From the NCBI RefSeq assembly GCF_002215495.1, contig NZ_CP021378.1, positions 2,728,764 to 2,792,763 of the forward strand: a stretch of DNA of 64,000 nucleotides, given 5' to 3'. How positions within the stretch are numbered: the stretch's first letter is position 1; each line of letters opens with the position of its first letter. Shown in pieces: positions 9,701 to 16,766 of this stretch. The stretch comes from Porphyrobacter sp. CACIAM 03H1. Lineage in GTDB: Bacteria > Pseudomonadota > Alphaproteobacteria > Sphingomonadales > Sphingomonadaceae. The notes under the pieces were generated by a model. The model did not search any database, was not told where the DNA came from, and worked only from the letters and a program-made list of their open reading frames with translations. The position numbers were made by a program, and so were the translations under genes.

Positions 9701-9809
9701 GGGCATCGGGATCGGGCCGGGGCGCCTGTTGGGCGAGCGCCGGTTGCACCAGGGCGAGAGAAGCGAGCAGGAGAGCGAGAGCGCGGGCAGCGCGGGTCAG
9801 CGACGTCAT
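6792..9809 (-). CDS. Periplasmic M16 family (insulinase/pitrilysin-type) zinc metallopeptidase
   Basis: Protein of 1005 residues. I chose ATG 9809 because a clear Sec signal peptide follows (RAARALALLLASLALVQPALAQ); an ATG 16 codons upstream would bury it. The inverted zinc motif HLLEH (His118, Glu121, His122) sits in AHLLEHLLFRES, with the distal glutamate in the AERPIVLAEKRER stretch. The length fits the two-unit M16 architecture in which the second unit, from about residue 550, is catalytically degenerate. These enzymes degrade peptides inside a closed chamber. It is transcribed alone, divergent from the nfu gene. Confidence 0.9.
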   Translation of the reverse strand: MTSLTRAARALALLLASLALVQPALAQQAPRPDPDAQSDTRPLPAVPAPRALQNNGETPWLYRGSDVPVDDKWLFGEMKNGLRYAVRRNGVPPRQVSIRVRIDAGSLHENDSEQGYAHLLEHLLFRESKYLGKAEAISAWQRLGATFGSDANAETTPTHTAYKLDIPNIDNAKLAESFKLLSGMIREPVLNDANVAAERPIVLAEKRERGGAGLRMADLTRQTFFAGQRLASRNPIGTDETLRAANGTTVKAFYDRWYRPENTVIVVAGDADPMVLAGLVEQWFGDWKGTGKPGVPPAFGDPVAPADAADPAGPATPIGELAVGVEPDLPRSLTYAIMRPWRQVEDTIVYNEGLLTDAVAQAIINRRLESRARGGGSFLYAQVQQDDVSRSTDATFVTFAPLSADWQAALADVRSVIADALATPPTQEEIDREVAQFDVVFANEVEQESVQSGSDLANNLVNAVDIRETVAAPKVVLEVFRNMKPRLTPEFVLERTRGLFEGTVTRSVYVTPQAGEADVAALRLALASEAAVDSTARLAAQTISFDELPPVGAPGTIAQQAPLGVLEIEKVDFANGVKALVWANDAEPGRVTVRVRFGAGWRAFDASNAVYASLGQAALVGSGLGELGQNEIDRLATGRKLGFDFAIDDAVFTLTAQTRSEDVNDQLYLFAAKLGMPRWDKEPVLRAKAGAELAYNTYSTSPGGVLNRDLEYLVTGRDPRFATPDPAALKAATPEEFRKVWEPLLKQGPIEVLVFGEFDKAKVIEQLRLTFGALPAREPIAPEVAARVPAFAPPTAEPVVVTHRGDANQAAAVVSWKSGGGVASLRESRQLEILTQLFSNRLLEALRERAGASYSPQAFSNWPADLASGGRITALAQLEPEFVPVFFAEAERIAKDLAANPPTADELARVTEPLGQLIRRASTGNQFWLYNLEGATQDPQRVALLRTLLADYSQTSPQAMQFLAERYLAKDDAFRLAIIPEGQSLAAGPPAGAGTNAARGAMTGR

Positions 9810-9884
9810 GGGAAGGCTTATAGGGAGCCAAAAGGTGAAGCGATAGTGAATGCGCAACCCTGCCGCGACAAGGGCATCGCGCGC

Positions 9885-9912
9885 TTGAAATCGGACAAAA
9901 TTGCTCTTAAAT
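9885..9912 (+). promoter_or_regulatory. Possible promoter of the nfu operon, placing the transcript start at or next to the ATG
   Basis: TTGAAA (9885-9890, 5/6) and TTAAAT (9907-9912, 4/6) are separated by 16 bases. The start would fall near 9918-9920, exactly where the ATG of the nfu gene begins. The sequence ahead of that ATG (CCCCACC) has no Shine-Dalgarno match, so a leaderless mRNA is plausible. Confidence 0.35.
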
Positions 9913-9919
9913 CCCCACC

Positions 9920-10501
9920 ATGTTCATCGAAACCGAAACCACCCCGAACCCGTCCGCGCTGAAGTTCCTGCCCGGGCAGACCGTCATGGCCGCAGGCAGC
10001 CGCGAATTTGCCACGCCCGAGGCGGCCGAGGCGAGCCCGCTCGCGCAGGCGATCTTCGACACGGGCGAGGTGGTGAACGTGTTCTTCGGCGCCGATTTCG
10101 TCAGCGTCACCGCCGCGCCCGGGGCCGACTGGAGCGCCCTGAAGCCGCAGGTGATCGCGATCCTGCTCGACCATTTCGTATCCGAGGCCCCGCTCTTCGC
10201 CACCGCCACCGCCGGCGGGATCAGCGTCCCGCCGCCGGAGGAGGACATGGCGGTCGAGGAACGCCCCGAGGATGCCGAGGTGATCGCCGCGATCAACGAA
10301 TTGCTCGAAACCCGCGTGCGGCCCGCCGTGGCGGGTGACGGCGGCGACATCGCCTATCGGGGTTTCCGCGACGGGGTGGTCTATCTGACCCTGCAGGGTT
10401 CGTGCTCGGGCTGCCCGTCGAGCACCGCGACGCTCAAGCACGGGATCGAGGGCTTGCTCAAGCACTATGTCCCCGAAGTGACAGAGGTGCGCGCGGCATG
10501 A
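9920..10501 (+). CDS. Nfu-type iron-sulfur cluster carrier (Nfu_N + NifU C-terminal domain)
   Basis: Protein of 193 residues. The N-terminal Nfu_N domain opens with [19 protein letters not shown], as in mitochondrial NFU1. The C-terminal NifU-like domain, from about residue 110, carries the cluster-binding CxxC in GSCSGCPSS. Nfu proteins take a 4Fe-4S cluster from a scaffold and hand it to client enzymes; MiaB and MutY, encoded in this window, are of the kind that need such clusters. The stop overlaps the next start as ATGA, so the reductase downstream is translationally coupled. Confidence 0.92.
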   Translation: MFIETETTPNPSALKFLPGQTVMAAGSREFATPEAAEASPLAQAIFDTGEVVNVFFGADFVSVTAAPGADWSALKPQVIAILLDHFVSEAPLFATATAGGISVPPPEEDMAVEERPEDAEVIAAINELLETRVRPAVAGDGGDIAYRGFRDGVVYLTLQGSCSGCPSSTATLKHGIEGLLKHYVPEVTEVRAA

Positions 10502-11106
10502 CCATGCAGTACCACGATCATCCGCTATCCGTTGCAGCTCTTGCGCAGCTCTTTACCGAGGCACGCAGCTATAACGGGTGGCTCGACCGGCCGGTGAGCG
10601 ACGAACAGCTCCATGCGATCTGGGACCTCATGAAGATGGCGCCCACTTCGGCCAACATGCAGCCGGCACGGATCGTGTGGGTCAAGTCGCCCGAGGCCAA
10701 GGCGCGGCTCGTCGAATGCGTGTCCGAGGGCAACAAGAAGAAGGTCGCCGCCGCGCCCGTCACCGCGATCATCGGCTACGACATTGATTTTCATGAGGAA
10801 CTGCCGTGGCTGTTCCCGCACACCGACGCCAAGAGCTGGTTCGAGGGCGACGAGAAGGGCCGCGAGGAAGGCGCCTTCCGCAACTCCTCGCTGCAAGGGG
10901 CATACCTGATGCTCGCCGCGCGCGCCCTCGGGCTCGATTGCGGGCCGATGTCGGGCTTCGACCGTCAGGCGGTCGAGGCGGCCTTCTTCGCCGACGAACC
11001 CCGCCACCGCGTCAATTTCATCTGTTCGGTCGGCTACGGCGATCCGGCGAGCATCTTCGATCGCTCCCCCCGCCCCGATTTCGCGCGCTTCAACACCATC
11101 GCATAG
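10498..11106 (+). CDS. RutE/malonic semialdehyde reductase-like nitroreductase family protein
   Basis: Protein of 202 residues, an FMN-dependent nitroreductase of the HadB/RutE branch. Recognisable runs are [31 protein letters not shown] (FMN-phosphate contacts), [27 protein letters not shown] and the C-terminal [12 protein letters not shown]. RutE homologues reduce malonic semialdehyde or other small carbonyl or nitro compounds with NADH. No other rut gene is here, so pyrimidine catabolism is not implied. Start ATG 10498 overlaps the nfu stop. Confidence 0.85.
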   Translation: MTMQYHDHPLSVAALAQLFTEARSYNGWLDRPVSDEQLHAIWDLMKMAPTSANMQPARIVWVKSPEAKARLVECVSEGNKKKVAAAPVTAIIGYDIDFHEELPWLFPHTDAKSWFEGDEKGREEGAFRNSSLQGAYLMLAARALGLDCGPMSGFDRQAVEAAFFADEPRHRVNFICSVGYGDPASIFDRSPRPDFARFNTIA

Positions 11107-11155
11107 GACGTATCGCCGCTTGCTTGCGACGGGTTGCTGAGGCAGGGCGGACCCC

Positions 11156-11782
11156 ATGCGGGTGCTCGCGATCGAAACAGCCTCAGAGGCGTGCAGCATC
11201 GCCCTGTTCGAGGGCGACGGCATTGTTGCGCATGATCACCGGGTGATCGGGCGCGGCCACGCCGAAGCGCTGGTGCCGATGATCGCCGCCCTGCCGGAAA
11301 AGGGCCGGGCGGAGCGCATTCTCGTCAGCCTCGGCCCCGGCAGTTTCACCGGCGTTCGCATCGGCCTTGCGACGGCCCGCGCGCTCGGCTTTGCCTGGGG
11401 CGCCGAGGTGCTGGGCTACCCGACCCTCGCGCTGATCGCAGCCCGGGCGCAGGCCGCCTGTCCGGGCGAGCCGGTGACCGTGTGCGTCAACGGCGGGCAC
11501 GGCGAATGGTTCGTCGCCGATTTCGGGGCGGACGGCCTGCCGCTGTGCGAGGCCACCTCGCTCACTCCCGAGGCCGCGGCCAACCGCGCCCGGGCGGCGG
11601 TGGTGGCGGGCAACCGTGCGGCTGCGCTCGCGGGAGACGGTTCCGCCGCGCGGGTGCTCGACCTCCTTCCCGACGCCGCCGCCGTGCCGCTGCTGCCGCC
11701 CGAACTACTCACCTCCGTCCTCGCTCCGATCTACGGGCGCGGACCCGATGCCACGCCGATGGCGGAACGGGTGCGCGGATGA
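11156..11782 (+). CDS. tsaB: tRNA threonylcarbamoyladenosine biosynthesis protein TsaB
   Basis: Protein of 208 residues with the ASKHA-fold start MRVLAIETASEACSIALF and the TsaB signature SLGPGSFTGVRIGLATARAL. TsaB is the non-catalytic partner that, with TsaD and TsaE, installs t6A at position 37 of ANN-decoding tRNAs. The tsaB-rimI pairing with a 4-base ATGA overlap is widely conserved. The sequence before the start has a GGGCGGA purine run. Confidence 0.95.
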   Translation: MRVLAIETASEACSIALFEGDGIVAHDHRVIGRGHAEALVPMIAALPEKGRAERILVSLGPGSFTGVRIGLATARALGFAWGAEVLGYPTLALIAARAQAACPGEPVTVCVNGGHGEWFVADFGADGLPLCEATSLTPEAAANRARAAVVAGNRAAALAGDGSAARVLDLLPDAAAVPLLPPELLTSVLAPIYGRGPDATPMAERVRG

Positions 11783-12255
11783 CGCCCTGCCCGCACCTCC
11801 TCGACCGGATCATGTCGGTGATGGAGGCGGCCTTCGATCCTGCCTATGGCGAGGCCTGGAACCGGCGCCAGGTCGCCGACGCGCTCACCCTGCCCAGCAC
11901 CCATGCGCTGGTGGTCGATACCACGGGCGCCCCGATCCCGGAGGGCGCAGGACCTGCGCCTGCCGCGGCAGGTTTCGTGCTGACCCGCCACGTGCTCGAC
12001 GAGGAGGAACTGCTCCTGATCGCGGTCGTGCCGCCTGCCCGCCAGCGCGGCATCGGCACGGCTCTGATCGAGCACCTCTTCGCTGCCGCCAGAGGCCGGG
12101 GCACGGAGCGCATCTTTCTGGAAATGCGGCGAGGCAATCCGGCGATACACCTCTATCGCAAGTTCGGCTTCGAACCAATCGGCGAGCGGCGAAACTATTA
12201 TCGCATGGCTAATGGGGATCGCATCGACGCGATTACTTTCGCACGTTCGATCTAG
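11779..12255 (+). CDS. rimI: Ribosomal-protein-alanine N-acetyltransferase RimI (GNAT)
   Basis: Protein of 158 residues with the GNAT core: the acetyl-CoA pyrophosphate loop VVPPARQRGIGTALI and the late motif IFLEMRRGNPAIHLYRKFGF, where the RGN and the LYRKFGF helix are typical of RimI/RimJ-type enzymes acting on protein N-termini. Start ATG 11779 overlaps the tsaB stop. RimI acetylates the N-terminal alanine of ribosomal protein S18 in enterobacteria; substrates here are inferred by homology. Confidence 0.9.
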   Translation: MTPCPHLLDRIMSVMEAAFDPAYGEAWNRRQVADALTLPSTHALVVDTTGAPIPEGAGPAPAAAGFVLTRHVLDEEELLLIAVVPPARQRGIGTALIEHLFAAARGRGTERIFLEMRRGNPAIHLYRKFGFEPIGERRNYYRMANGDRIDAITFARSI

Positions 12256-12371
12256 TAACCTGCGATTCATCCCGAATCCGTGAACAAGCAAAGCAACCTA
12301 GTTGCCAATGTAGTCGCCGTAGTTCATGGCGCAGTAACCGGCGCGAGCGAAAAGACGCCAGTGAGGAACTC

Positions 12372-12821
12372 ATGGACAATCTGGAAATGGATATGAAAGA
12401 AACACTTATCACGCTGACCAGCGACATTGTTGCCGCCCATGTCAGCAACAATGATGTCGCGGTCGCCGACGTGCCCGGACTCATCACCAACGTCTACGCT
12501 GCACTCGCCAATCTTGGAGAGACGCCGGTTGTCGAAGAAGCCAAGCCCCAGCCGGCTGTCGCGGTGCGCAATTCGGTCAAGCCCGATTACATCGTGTGCC
12601 TCGAAGACGGCAAGAAGCTCAAGATGCTCAAGCGTTATCTTCGCACCAATTACAACATGAGCCCCGAGGAATACAGGGCACGCTGGGGCCTGCCGGCCGA
12701 TTATCCGATGGTCGCGCCCAACTATGCCGAAAAGCGCCGCGACCTCGCCAAGAAGATCGGCCTCGGCCGCAAGCCGGGCGAGAGCGCGCCCAAGGCGCGC
12801 CGCCCCCGCAAGGGCGCCTGA
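12372..12821 (+). CDS. MucR/Ros family transcriptional regulator with an altered zinc-finger site
   Basis: Protein of 149 residues; the MucR domain spans about residues 70-135 (PDYIVCLEDG, NMSPEEYRARWGLPADYPMVA, YAEKRRDLAKKIGLG). MucR proteins are alphaproteobacterial H-NS-like regulators that bind AT-rich DNA. Compared with Ros ligands Cys79, Cys82, His92 and His97, this protein has Cys76, Asp79, Tyr89 and Tyr94, so both metal-binding histidines are gone. The first 65 residues would be the oligomerisation arm. Start ATG 12372 is preceded by GAGGAA. A GCAAC-CTA-GTTGC palindrome at 12293-12305 upstream might serve autoregulation (weak). It is followed by a strong hairpin. Confidence 0.88.
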   Translation: MDNLEMDMKETLITLTSDIVAAHVSNNDVAVADVPGLITNVYAALANLGETPVVEEAKPQPAVAVRNSVKPDYIVCLEDGKKLKMLKRYLRTNYNMSPEEYRARWGLPADYPMVAPNYAEKRRDLAKKIGLGRKPGESAPKARRPRKGA

Positions 12822-12867
12822 ACTCTCCCCGCCGCCCTGTTGAGAGGGTGGACGGCCCGCTTGAGCA

Positions 12868-12899
12868 TGCAGCCTCGTCCCTGTAGGGGTGAGGCTGCA
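12868..12899 (+). terminator. Strong 14-bp hairpin between mucR and fur
   Basis: TGCAGCCTC (12868-12876) pairs with GAGGCTGCA (12891-12899); two G-U pairs and CCC/GGG continue the stem to a TGTA loop at 12882-12885. No U-run follows directly, only AATGCTTTC, so it could be a weak intrinsic terminator, an RNA-stabilising stem, or part of a small RNA or fur leader. Confidence 0.5.
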
Positions 12900-12943
12900 A
12901 TGCTTTCGGGCGGTCGCATCCGGATGGAGCGCCGCGCCTGGCG

Positions 12944-13378
12944 ATGGAGCTTTCCTTGACCCAGAAAATCGACCTCGAACAACTCTGCGCCGAAAAGGGC
13001 CTGCGCATCACCGAGCAGCGCCGGGTGATCGCCAAGGTGCTTTCGGAAAGCGACGACCACCCGGATGTCGAGCTGCTCCACAGTCGCGCCGCCGCGATCG
13101 ATCCGCGCATCTCGATCGCCACGGTCTACCGCACCGTTCGCCTGTTCGAGGAAGCGGGCATCCTCGATCGCCACGATTTCGGCGACGGGCGCTCGCGCTA
13201 CGAACCCGTGCCCGAGGCGCATCACGATCACCTGATCGACGTCGAGACCGGCAAGGTCGTCGAATTCGTCGATCCCGAGGTCGAGGCGCTCCAGCGCCAG
13301 ATCGCGGAACGGCTCGGCTATCGCCTCGTCGATCACCGCATGGAGCTCTACGGCGTGCGCCTGTCGCGCAATGACTGA
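12944..13378 (+). CDS. fur: Fur/Mur family metal-responsive repressor
   Basis: Protein of 144 residues: N-terminal winged helix (LRITEQRRVIAKVL, ISIATVYRTVRLFEEAGIL) and a dimerisation domain with the metal-site run AHHDHLIDVETGKVVEF. The structural-zinc CxxC pairs of enterobacterial Fur are absent (only one Cys, residue 15), as is usual for alphaproteobacterial Fur/Mur. It may sense Fe(II) or Mn(II). It lies in the common alphaproteobacterial order rimI-fur-plsC, and its last 8 bases overlap plsC. Confidence 0.9.
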   Translation: MELSLTQKIDLEQLCAEKGLRITEQRRVIAKVLSESDDHPDVELLHSRAAAIDPRISIATVYRTVRLFEEAGILDRHDFGDGRSRYEPVPEAHHDHLIDVETGKVVEFVDPEVEALQRQIAERLGYRLVDHRMELYGVRLSRND

Positions 13379-14231
13379 CTGGGAGCTGCGGCAGGCCGCC
13401 GCGCGCGGGGAGACGACCCCGGTCTCCCCGGTCGGCTGGCTGCGGATCGTCGCGCGCGCGCTGGCGCTGATCGCGCTGATCGTCGTCTTCGTGCCGCTCC
13501 ACTACCTCTACCGCACCGTCTCCTACGGTTCGCCCTTCCCGATGCTGTTCCTGCGCTATGCGGCGCGGGTGTGCGGGGCACGGGTCACGGTCCACGGAAC
13601 GCACCTGAAGCGCGATGTCTTCTTCGTCGCCAACCATGTCTCATGGGTCGACATCCTCGCGCTGGCGGGGGCAAGCGGGACGGCCTTCGTCGCCAAGGCT
13701 GAACTGGCCGAGGCGCCGGTGGTCGGCTGGCTCGCGAGCCTCAACCGCACGGTCTTCGTCAAGCGCGAGCACCGCATGGGCGTGGCCGAGCAGATCAATG
13801 CCCTCAAGGAGGCGCTGGTCGACAACTGGTCGGTCACCGTCTTCCCCGAAGGCACCACCACCGACGGGAAGTCGCTGCTGCCGTTCAAGACCTCGATGCT
13901 GTCGGTTCTCGAGCCGCCCCCGCCCGGCGTGCTCGTGCAGCCGGTAATCGTCGACTACGGGCCCGTCGCCGAATGGATCGGCTGGATCGGCGAGGAAGGC
14001 GGCCTCAACAACGCCAAGCGGGTCCTGTCGCGCAAGGGCACCTTCAAGGTCGCGCTGCACTATCTCGAGCCTTTCAGCCCCGAGGATTTCAAGGGCCGAA
14101 AGGCGATCAGCCAGGAATCGCGCCGCCGCATCGAGGAGGCGCTGGTGGAGATCCTCGGTCGCCCCTTGCGCCCCTTCGCGCACACCGTGCCCCCGGTGCG
14201 TTATCAGGCGAAGACCGAGGCAGCGGACTAG
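13371..14231 (+). CDS. plsC: 1-acyl-sn-glycerol-3-phosphate acyltransferase (PlsC family)
   Basis: Protein of 286 residues. A membrane-anchoring helix (ARALALIALIVVFVPLHYLY, about residues 27-46) precedes the acyltransferase motifs: NHVSWVD (HX4D catalytic site), the FVKREHR block and FPEGTTTDG. PlsC makes phosphatidic acid from lysophosphatidic acid and acyl-ACP or acyl-CoA at the inner membrane. The start lies inside fur (8-base overlap). The TAG stop shares a CTAG with the stop of the convergent LysR gene. Confidence 0.9.
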   Translation: MTDWELRQAAARGETTPVSPVGWLRIVARALALIALIVVFVPLHYLYRTVSYGSPFPMLFLRYAARVCGARVTVHGTHLKRDVFFVANHVSWVDILALAGASGTAFVAKAELAEAPVVGWLASLNRTVFVKREHRMGVAEQINALKEALVDNWSVTVFPEGTTTDGKSLLPFKTSMLSVLEPPPPGVLVQPVIVDYGPVAEWIGWIGEEGGLNNAKRVLSRKGTFKVALHYLEPFSPEDFKGRKAISQESRRRIEEALVEILGRPLRPFAHTVPPVRYQAKTEAAD

Positions 14232-15112
14232 AGCCCTGCCCTCACCAGCCAATCGTGGAAGATCCGGACCGGGCGGCTCTCCAGCGCCACTGGCTTGCAC
14301 ACGAACCAGTAGGAATAGGGGCTTTCGACCGGCTTGCCGGGCAAGTTGATCAGCCGGTTGTCGTTGGCGCGGCGCAGGTGGTCATCGTGCATGATCGCGA
14401 TGCCGAGGCCCTGCGCGGCAGCCTCGAGCATCAGCGCGCCCGAATCGTAGTGATCAATCGCGGCCAGATCCATCGTCTCCAGGCCGTTCGCCTTTTTCCA
14501 CGCGACGAAGCTCTCGGGCATTTCGTTGTGGATGAGGAAGGTCTGTTTGGCCATCACCTCGGGCGTGATGTCGGTGCCGATCGTGCGCGCGATCTCCTTA
14601 GAACAGATCGCGTGGACCAGATTGTGGTCGAGCCGCACCGCGTGGAGCCCGCTCGCCGGACCGCGCGACAGGATGATCGCGGCATCGAGCGTGTCGCCCA
14701 CCCGGTCCTCGAGATGCGGCGCGCTGTCGATGTCGATGTGGAGCAGCGGGTGGCGCTTGCGCAGCTCGCCCAGCCGCGGGAACAGGCGCTGGCTGCCGAA
14801 CATCGGCAGCACGCCGAGGCGCAGGCGCAGCAGGGCGATGTTGTCCGATTGGCTCTCCACCGCCCGGGCGAGCGCCTCCATGTGCGGGTTCACCGCCTCG
14901 TAGAAGGCCTGGCCCTCGTCGGTCAGCTGCATCGACTGGCGCGCACGGGTGAACAGCTTCTTCCCGACGAATTCCTCGAGATTGCTGATCCGCCGCGACA
15001 GCGCGGAGGGGCTGAGGCCGATCTCCTCCGCCGCCGCGCGGGCGGAACCGAGCCGCACGGTGCGCATGAAGGCTTCGAGCGCGCGCAGGGGGGGAAGACG
15101 ACGTGCAGGCAT
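14228..15112 (-). CDS. LysR family transcriptional regulator
   Basis: Protein of 294 residues. Start ATG 15112 is set by a strong AAGGAGAGAG ribosome-binding site 3-4 bases upstream. The N-terminal winged helix-turn-helix (LRALEAFMRTVRLGSARAAA, then EIGLSPSALSRRISNLE) resembles the GcvA/AmpR branch; the rest is the periplasmic-binding-like effector domain. No divergent partner gene is present (the neighbour upstream, corC, is on the same strand), so the target is unknown. It sits at the junction between the plsC end and the corC end of a split conserved cluster. Confidence 0.9.
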   Translation of the reverse strand: MPARRLPPLRALEAFMRTVRLGSARAAAEEIGLSPSALSRRISNLEEFVGKKLFTRARQSMQLTDEGQAFYEAVNPHMEALARAVESQSDNIALLRLRLGVLPMFGSQRLFPRLGELRKRHPLLHIDIDSAPHLEDRVGDTLDAAIILSRGPASGLHAVRLDHNLVHAICSKEIARTIGTDITPEVMAKQTFLIHNEMPESFVAWKKANGLETMDLAAIDHYDSGALMLEAAAQGLGIAIMHDDHLRRANDNRLINLPGKPVESPYSYWFVCKPVALESRPVRIFHDWLVRAGL

Positions 15113-15207
15113 GAACTCTCTCCTTGAGTGGAGGGAGATACGCCCGAAACCGCAATTCGGATGCAAAAAATCGAAGAAAAAATTCGTGGATACGCGAAAA
15201 GTTGCGC

Positions 15208-16137
15208 CTACTGCACGTCTTCCTCGGTCGCCGGGGGATGCAGCCGCAACCGCGTCACATGAGTTTCGTCGCCTGCGGTCACCTCGATACGCCAGCCGCT
15301 CGGGTGCTCCAGCACCGTGCCGACCGGCGGCACCGCCTCGGCGAGCACGAAGGCGAGCCCGCCCAGCGTGTCGACTGCCTCTTCCACATCGGCAAGGCGC
15401 GGGTCGATGCGCTCGGCGATGTCATCGAGTTCGGCGCGGGCGTCGATGTCCCACATGCCTTCTCCAATGGGGGAGATCAGTTCCTGCGGGGCCTCGTCGT
15501 GCTCGTCCTCGATGTCGCCGACGATCTCCTCCACCAGGTCCTCGATCGTGATGAGCCCGTCGGTGCCCGAGAACTCGTCGAGCACGATCGCGAGGTGCAC
15601 GCGCTGGGTGCGCATGTCGGCGAGCACGTCAAGCGCCCCGCGCGCCTGGGGCACGTAGAGCGGCTGGCGCATCAGCGTGGTCCAATCGGCGGGTGGCGGC
15701 GTGCCGTTCGCGAGGAAGGGGAAGATGTCCTTAATGTGGATCATCCCGATCACCTGATCGAGCGTCTCGCGGTAGACCGGCATGCGCGAGTGGCCGTGTT
15801 CGGAGAAGGCCGCGACCATTTCGTCCCAGCTGATCCCGGCCTCGACCGCGATGATCTCGCCGCGCGGCACGGCGACATCGTCGGCATCGTGTTCGGAGAA
15901 ATGGAGGAGATTGCGCAGCATCTGCCGCTCGACCCGCGACAGATCGCCCCGTGTGCCTGAGCCCTCGTCGCTTCCGGAGCCGCCGTTCTCGTCTTCGTGC
16001 TCGTCGATCGCTTCCTCGAGCTGCTCGCGCAGGGACCGCGCGCCCTCGAGCCTCAGGATCTTGCGCAGAGCAGGCCACAGCCCGCTGCTACTGTCCGCGT
16101 CTCCCGATTGAGACGTGGAGGAATGGGAATCGGCCAT
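15208..16137 (-). CDS. CorC/YbeX (TlyC-like) CBS-domain protein
   Basis: Protein of 309 residues from ATG 16137; a GTG at 16167 would overlap the ybeY stop as GTGA and add 10 residues. After an acidic serine-rich N-terminus come a CBS pair (VPRGEIIAVEAGISWDE, HSRMPVYRETLDQVIGMIHIKD, VLDEFSGTDGLITIEDLVEEIVGDIEDEHD) and a CorC_HlyC domain (from about residue 225). YbeX/CorC homologues have been linked to magnesium/cobalt efflux and ribosome metabolism; the name haemolysin is misleading. It follows ybeY on the same strand, the conserved order. Confidence 0.9.
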   Translation of the reverse strand: MADSHSSTSQSGDADSSSGLWPALRKILRLEGARSLREQLEEAIDEHEDENGGSGSDEGSGTRGDLSRVERQMLRNLLHFSEHDADDVAVPRGEIIAVEAGISWDEMVAAFSEHGHSRMPVYRETLDQVIGMIHIKDIFPFLANGTPPPADWTTLMRQPLYVPQARGALDVLADMRTQRVHLAIVLDEFSGTDGLITIEDLVEEIVGDIEDEHDEAPQELISPIGEGMWDIDARAELDDIAERIDPRLADVEEAVDTLGGLAFVLAEAVPPVGTVLEHPSGWRIEVTAGDETHVTRLRLHPPATEEDVQ

Positions 16138-16163
16138 GGCCTTGCGAAGGGCTCCTTGTGGTT

Positions 16164-16643
16164 TCACCCGCCATATGGGTCAGCGATGCCCAGTTTGGCA
16201 AGTATGCGGGTCTCCAGAGCTTCCATCGCCTCGGCCTGTTCGTCGCTGTCGACGTGGTCGTGACCGGCAAGGTGGAGCAGCCCGTGGACGATAAGGTGCG
16301 TCGCGTGGGCCTTGAGAGTGACGCCCTTCTCCGCCGCCTCGCGCGCGCAGGTTTCATGCGCAAGAGCGATGTCGCCGAGCATGACTGGAGGGCCATCAGG
16401 GGCGAGCACCTCAAGCTCGTCCCGCTCGAGCATCGGGAAGGAGAGCACGTTGGTCGGCTTGTCTCGCTGCCGCCACTCGCGATTGAGGGTGTGGACCTCC
16501 GCGTCCGAAGTGAACAGCACGCTGGCGATAAGGCGCGGGTTGGAGAGCAGCGGCTCCCCCTCGCCCGCAGCGGCAGCAGCGCGTGCCGCGAGCGCCTCCC
16601 AGTCACCGGCAGGCCAGTCTTCGATATCGATGTCGAGTTCCAT
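16164..16643 (-). CDS. ybeY: Endoribonuclease YbeY
   Basis: Protein of 159 residues. The zinc site HGLLHLAGHDH gives the family pattern H120-X3-H124-X5-H130, and RDKPTNVLSFP is the conserved substrate-cleft motif. YbeY is a single-strand RNase needed for 16S rRNA 3' maturation and 70S quality control. Start ATG 16643 is the first methionine in register with the family; the frame is open far upstream only because of GC bias. It lies between phoH and corC in transcription order, but an oppositely oriented esterase gene now separates it from phoH. Confidence 0.95.
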   Translation of the reverse strand: MELDIDIEDWPAGDWEALAARAAAAAGEGEPLLSNPRLIASVLFTSDAEVHTLNREWRQRDKPTNVLSFPMLERDELEVLAPDGPPVMLGDIALAHETCAREAAEKGVTLKAHATHLIVHGLLHLAGHDHVDSDEQAEAMEALETRILAKLGIADPYGG

Positions 16644-16766
16644 GCCCGTGCGCCTTAGCCCGGAATCCCCGCCGGGGGAAAGCCGCGTCCTTGCGCCGTT
16701 TCGCCCTTCGAATCCGCCGCGATCCCCGCTAGCGTGACGCGCGAACACATTCCGGGGGGAATTGCG

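Noticed and set aside
6741..9962. Very long plus-strand open frame (over 1000 codons) opposite the M16 peptidase
   Set aside because: It mirrors the third-codon GC bias of the protease gene, its translation is Gly/Arg/Ala-rich with no motif, and no ribosome-binding site precedes it.
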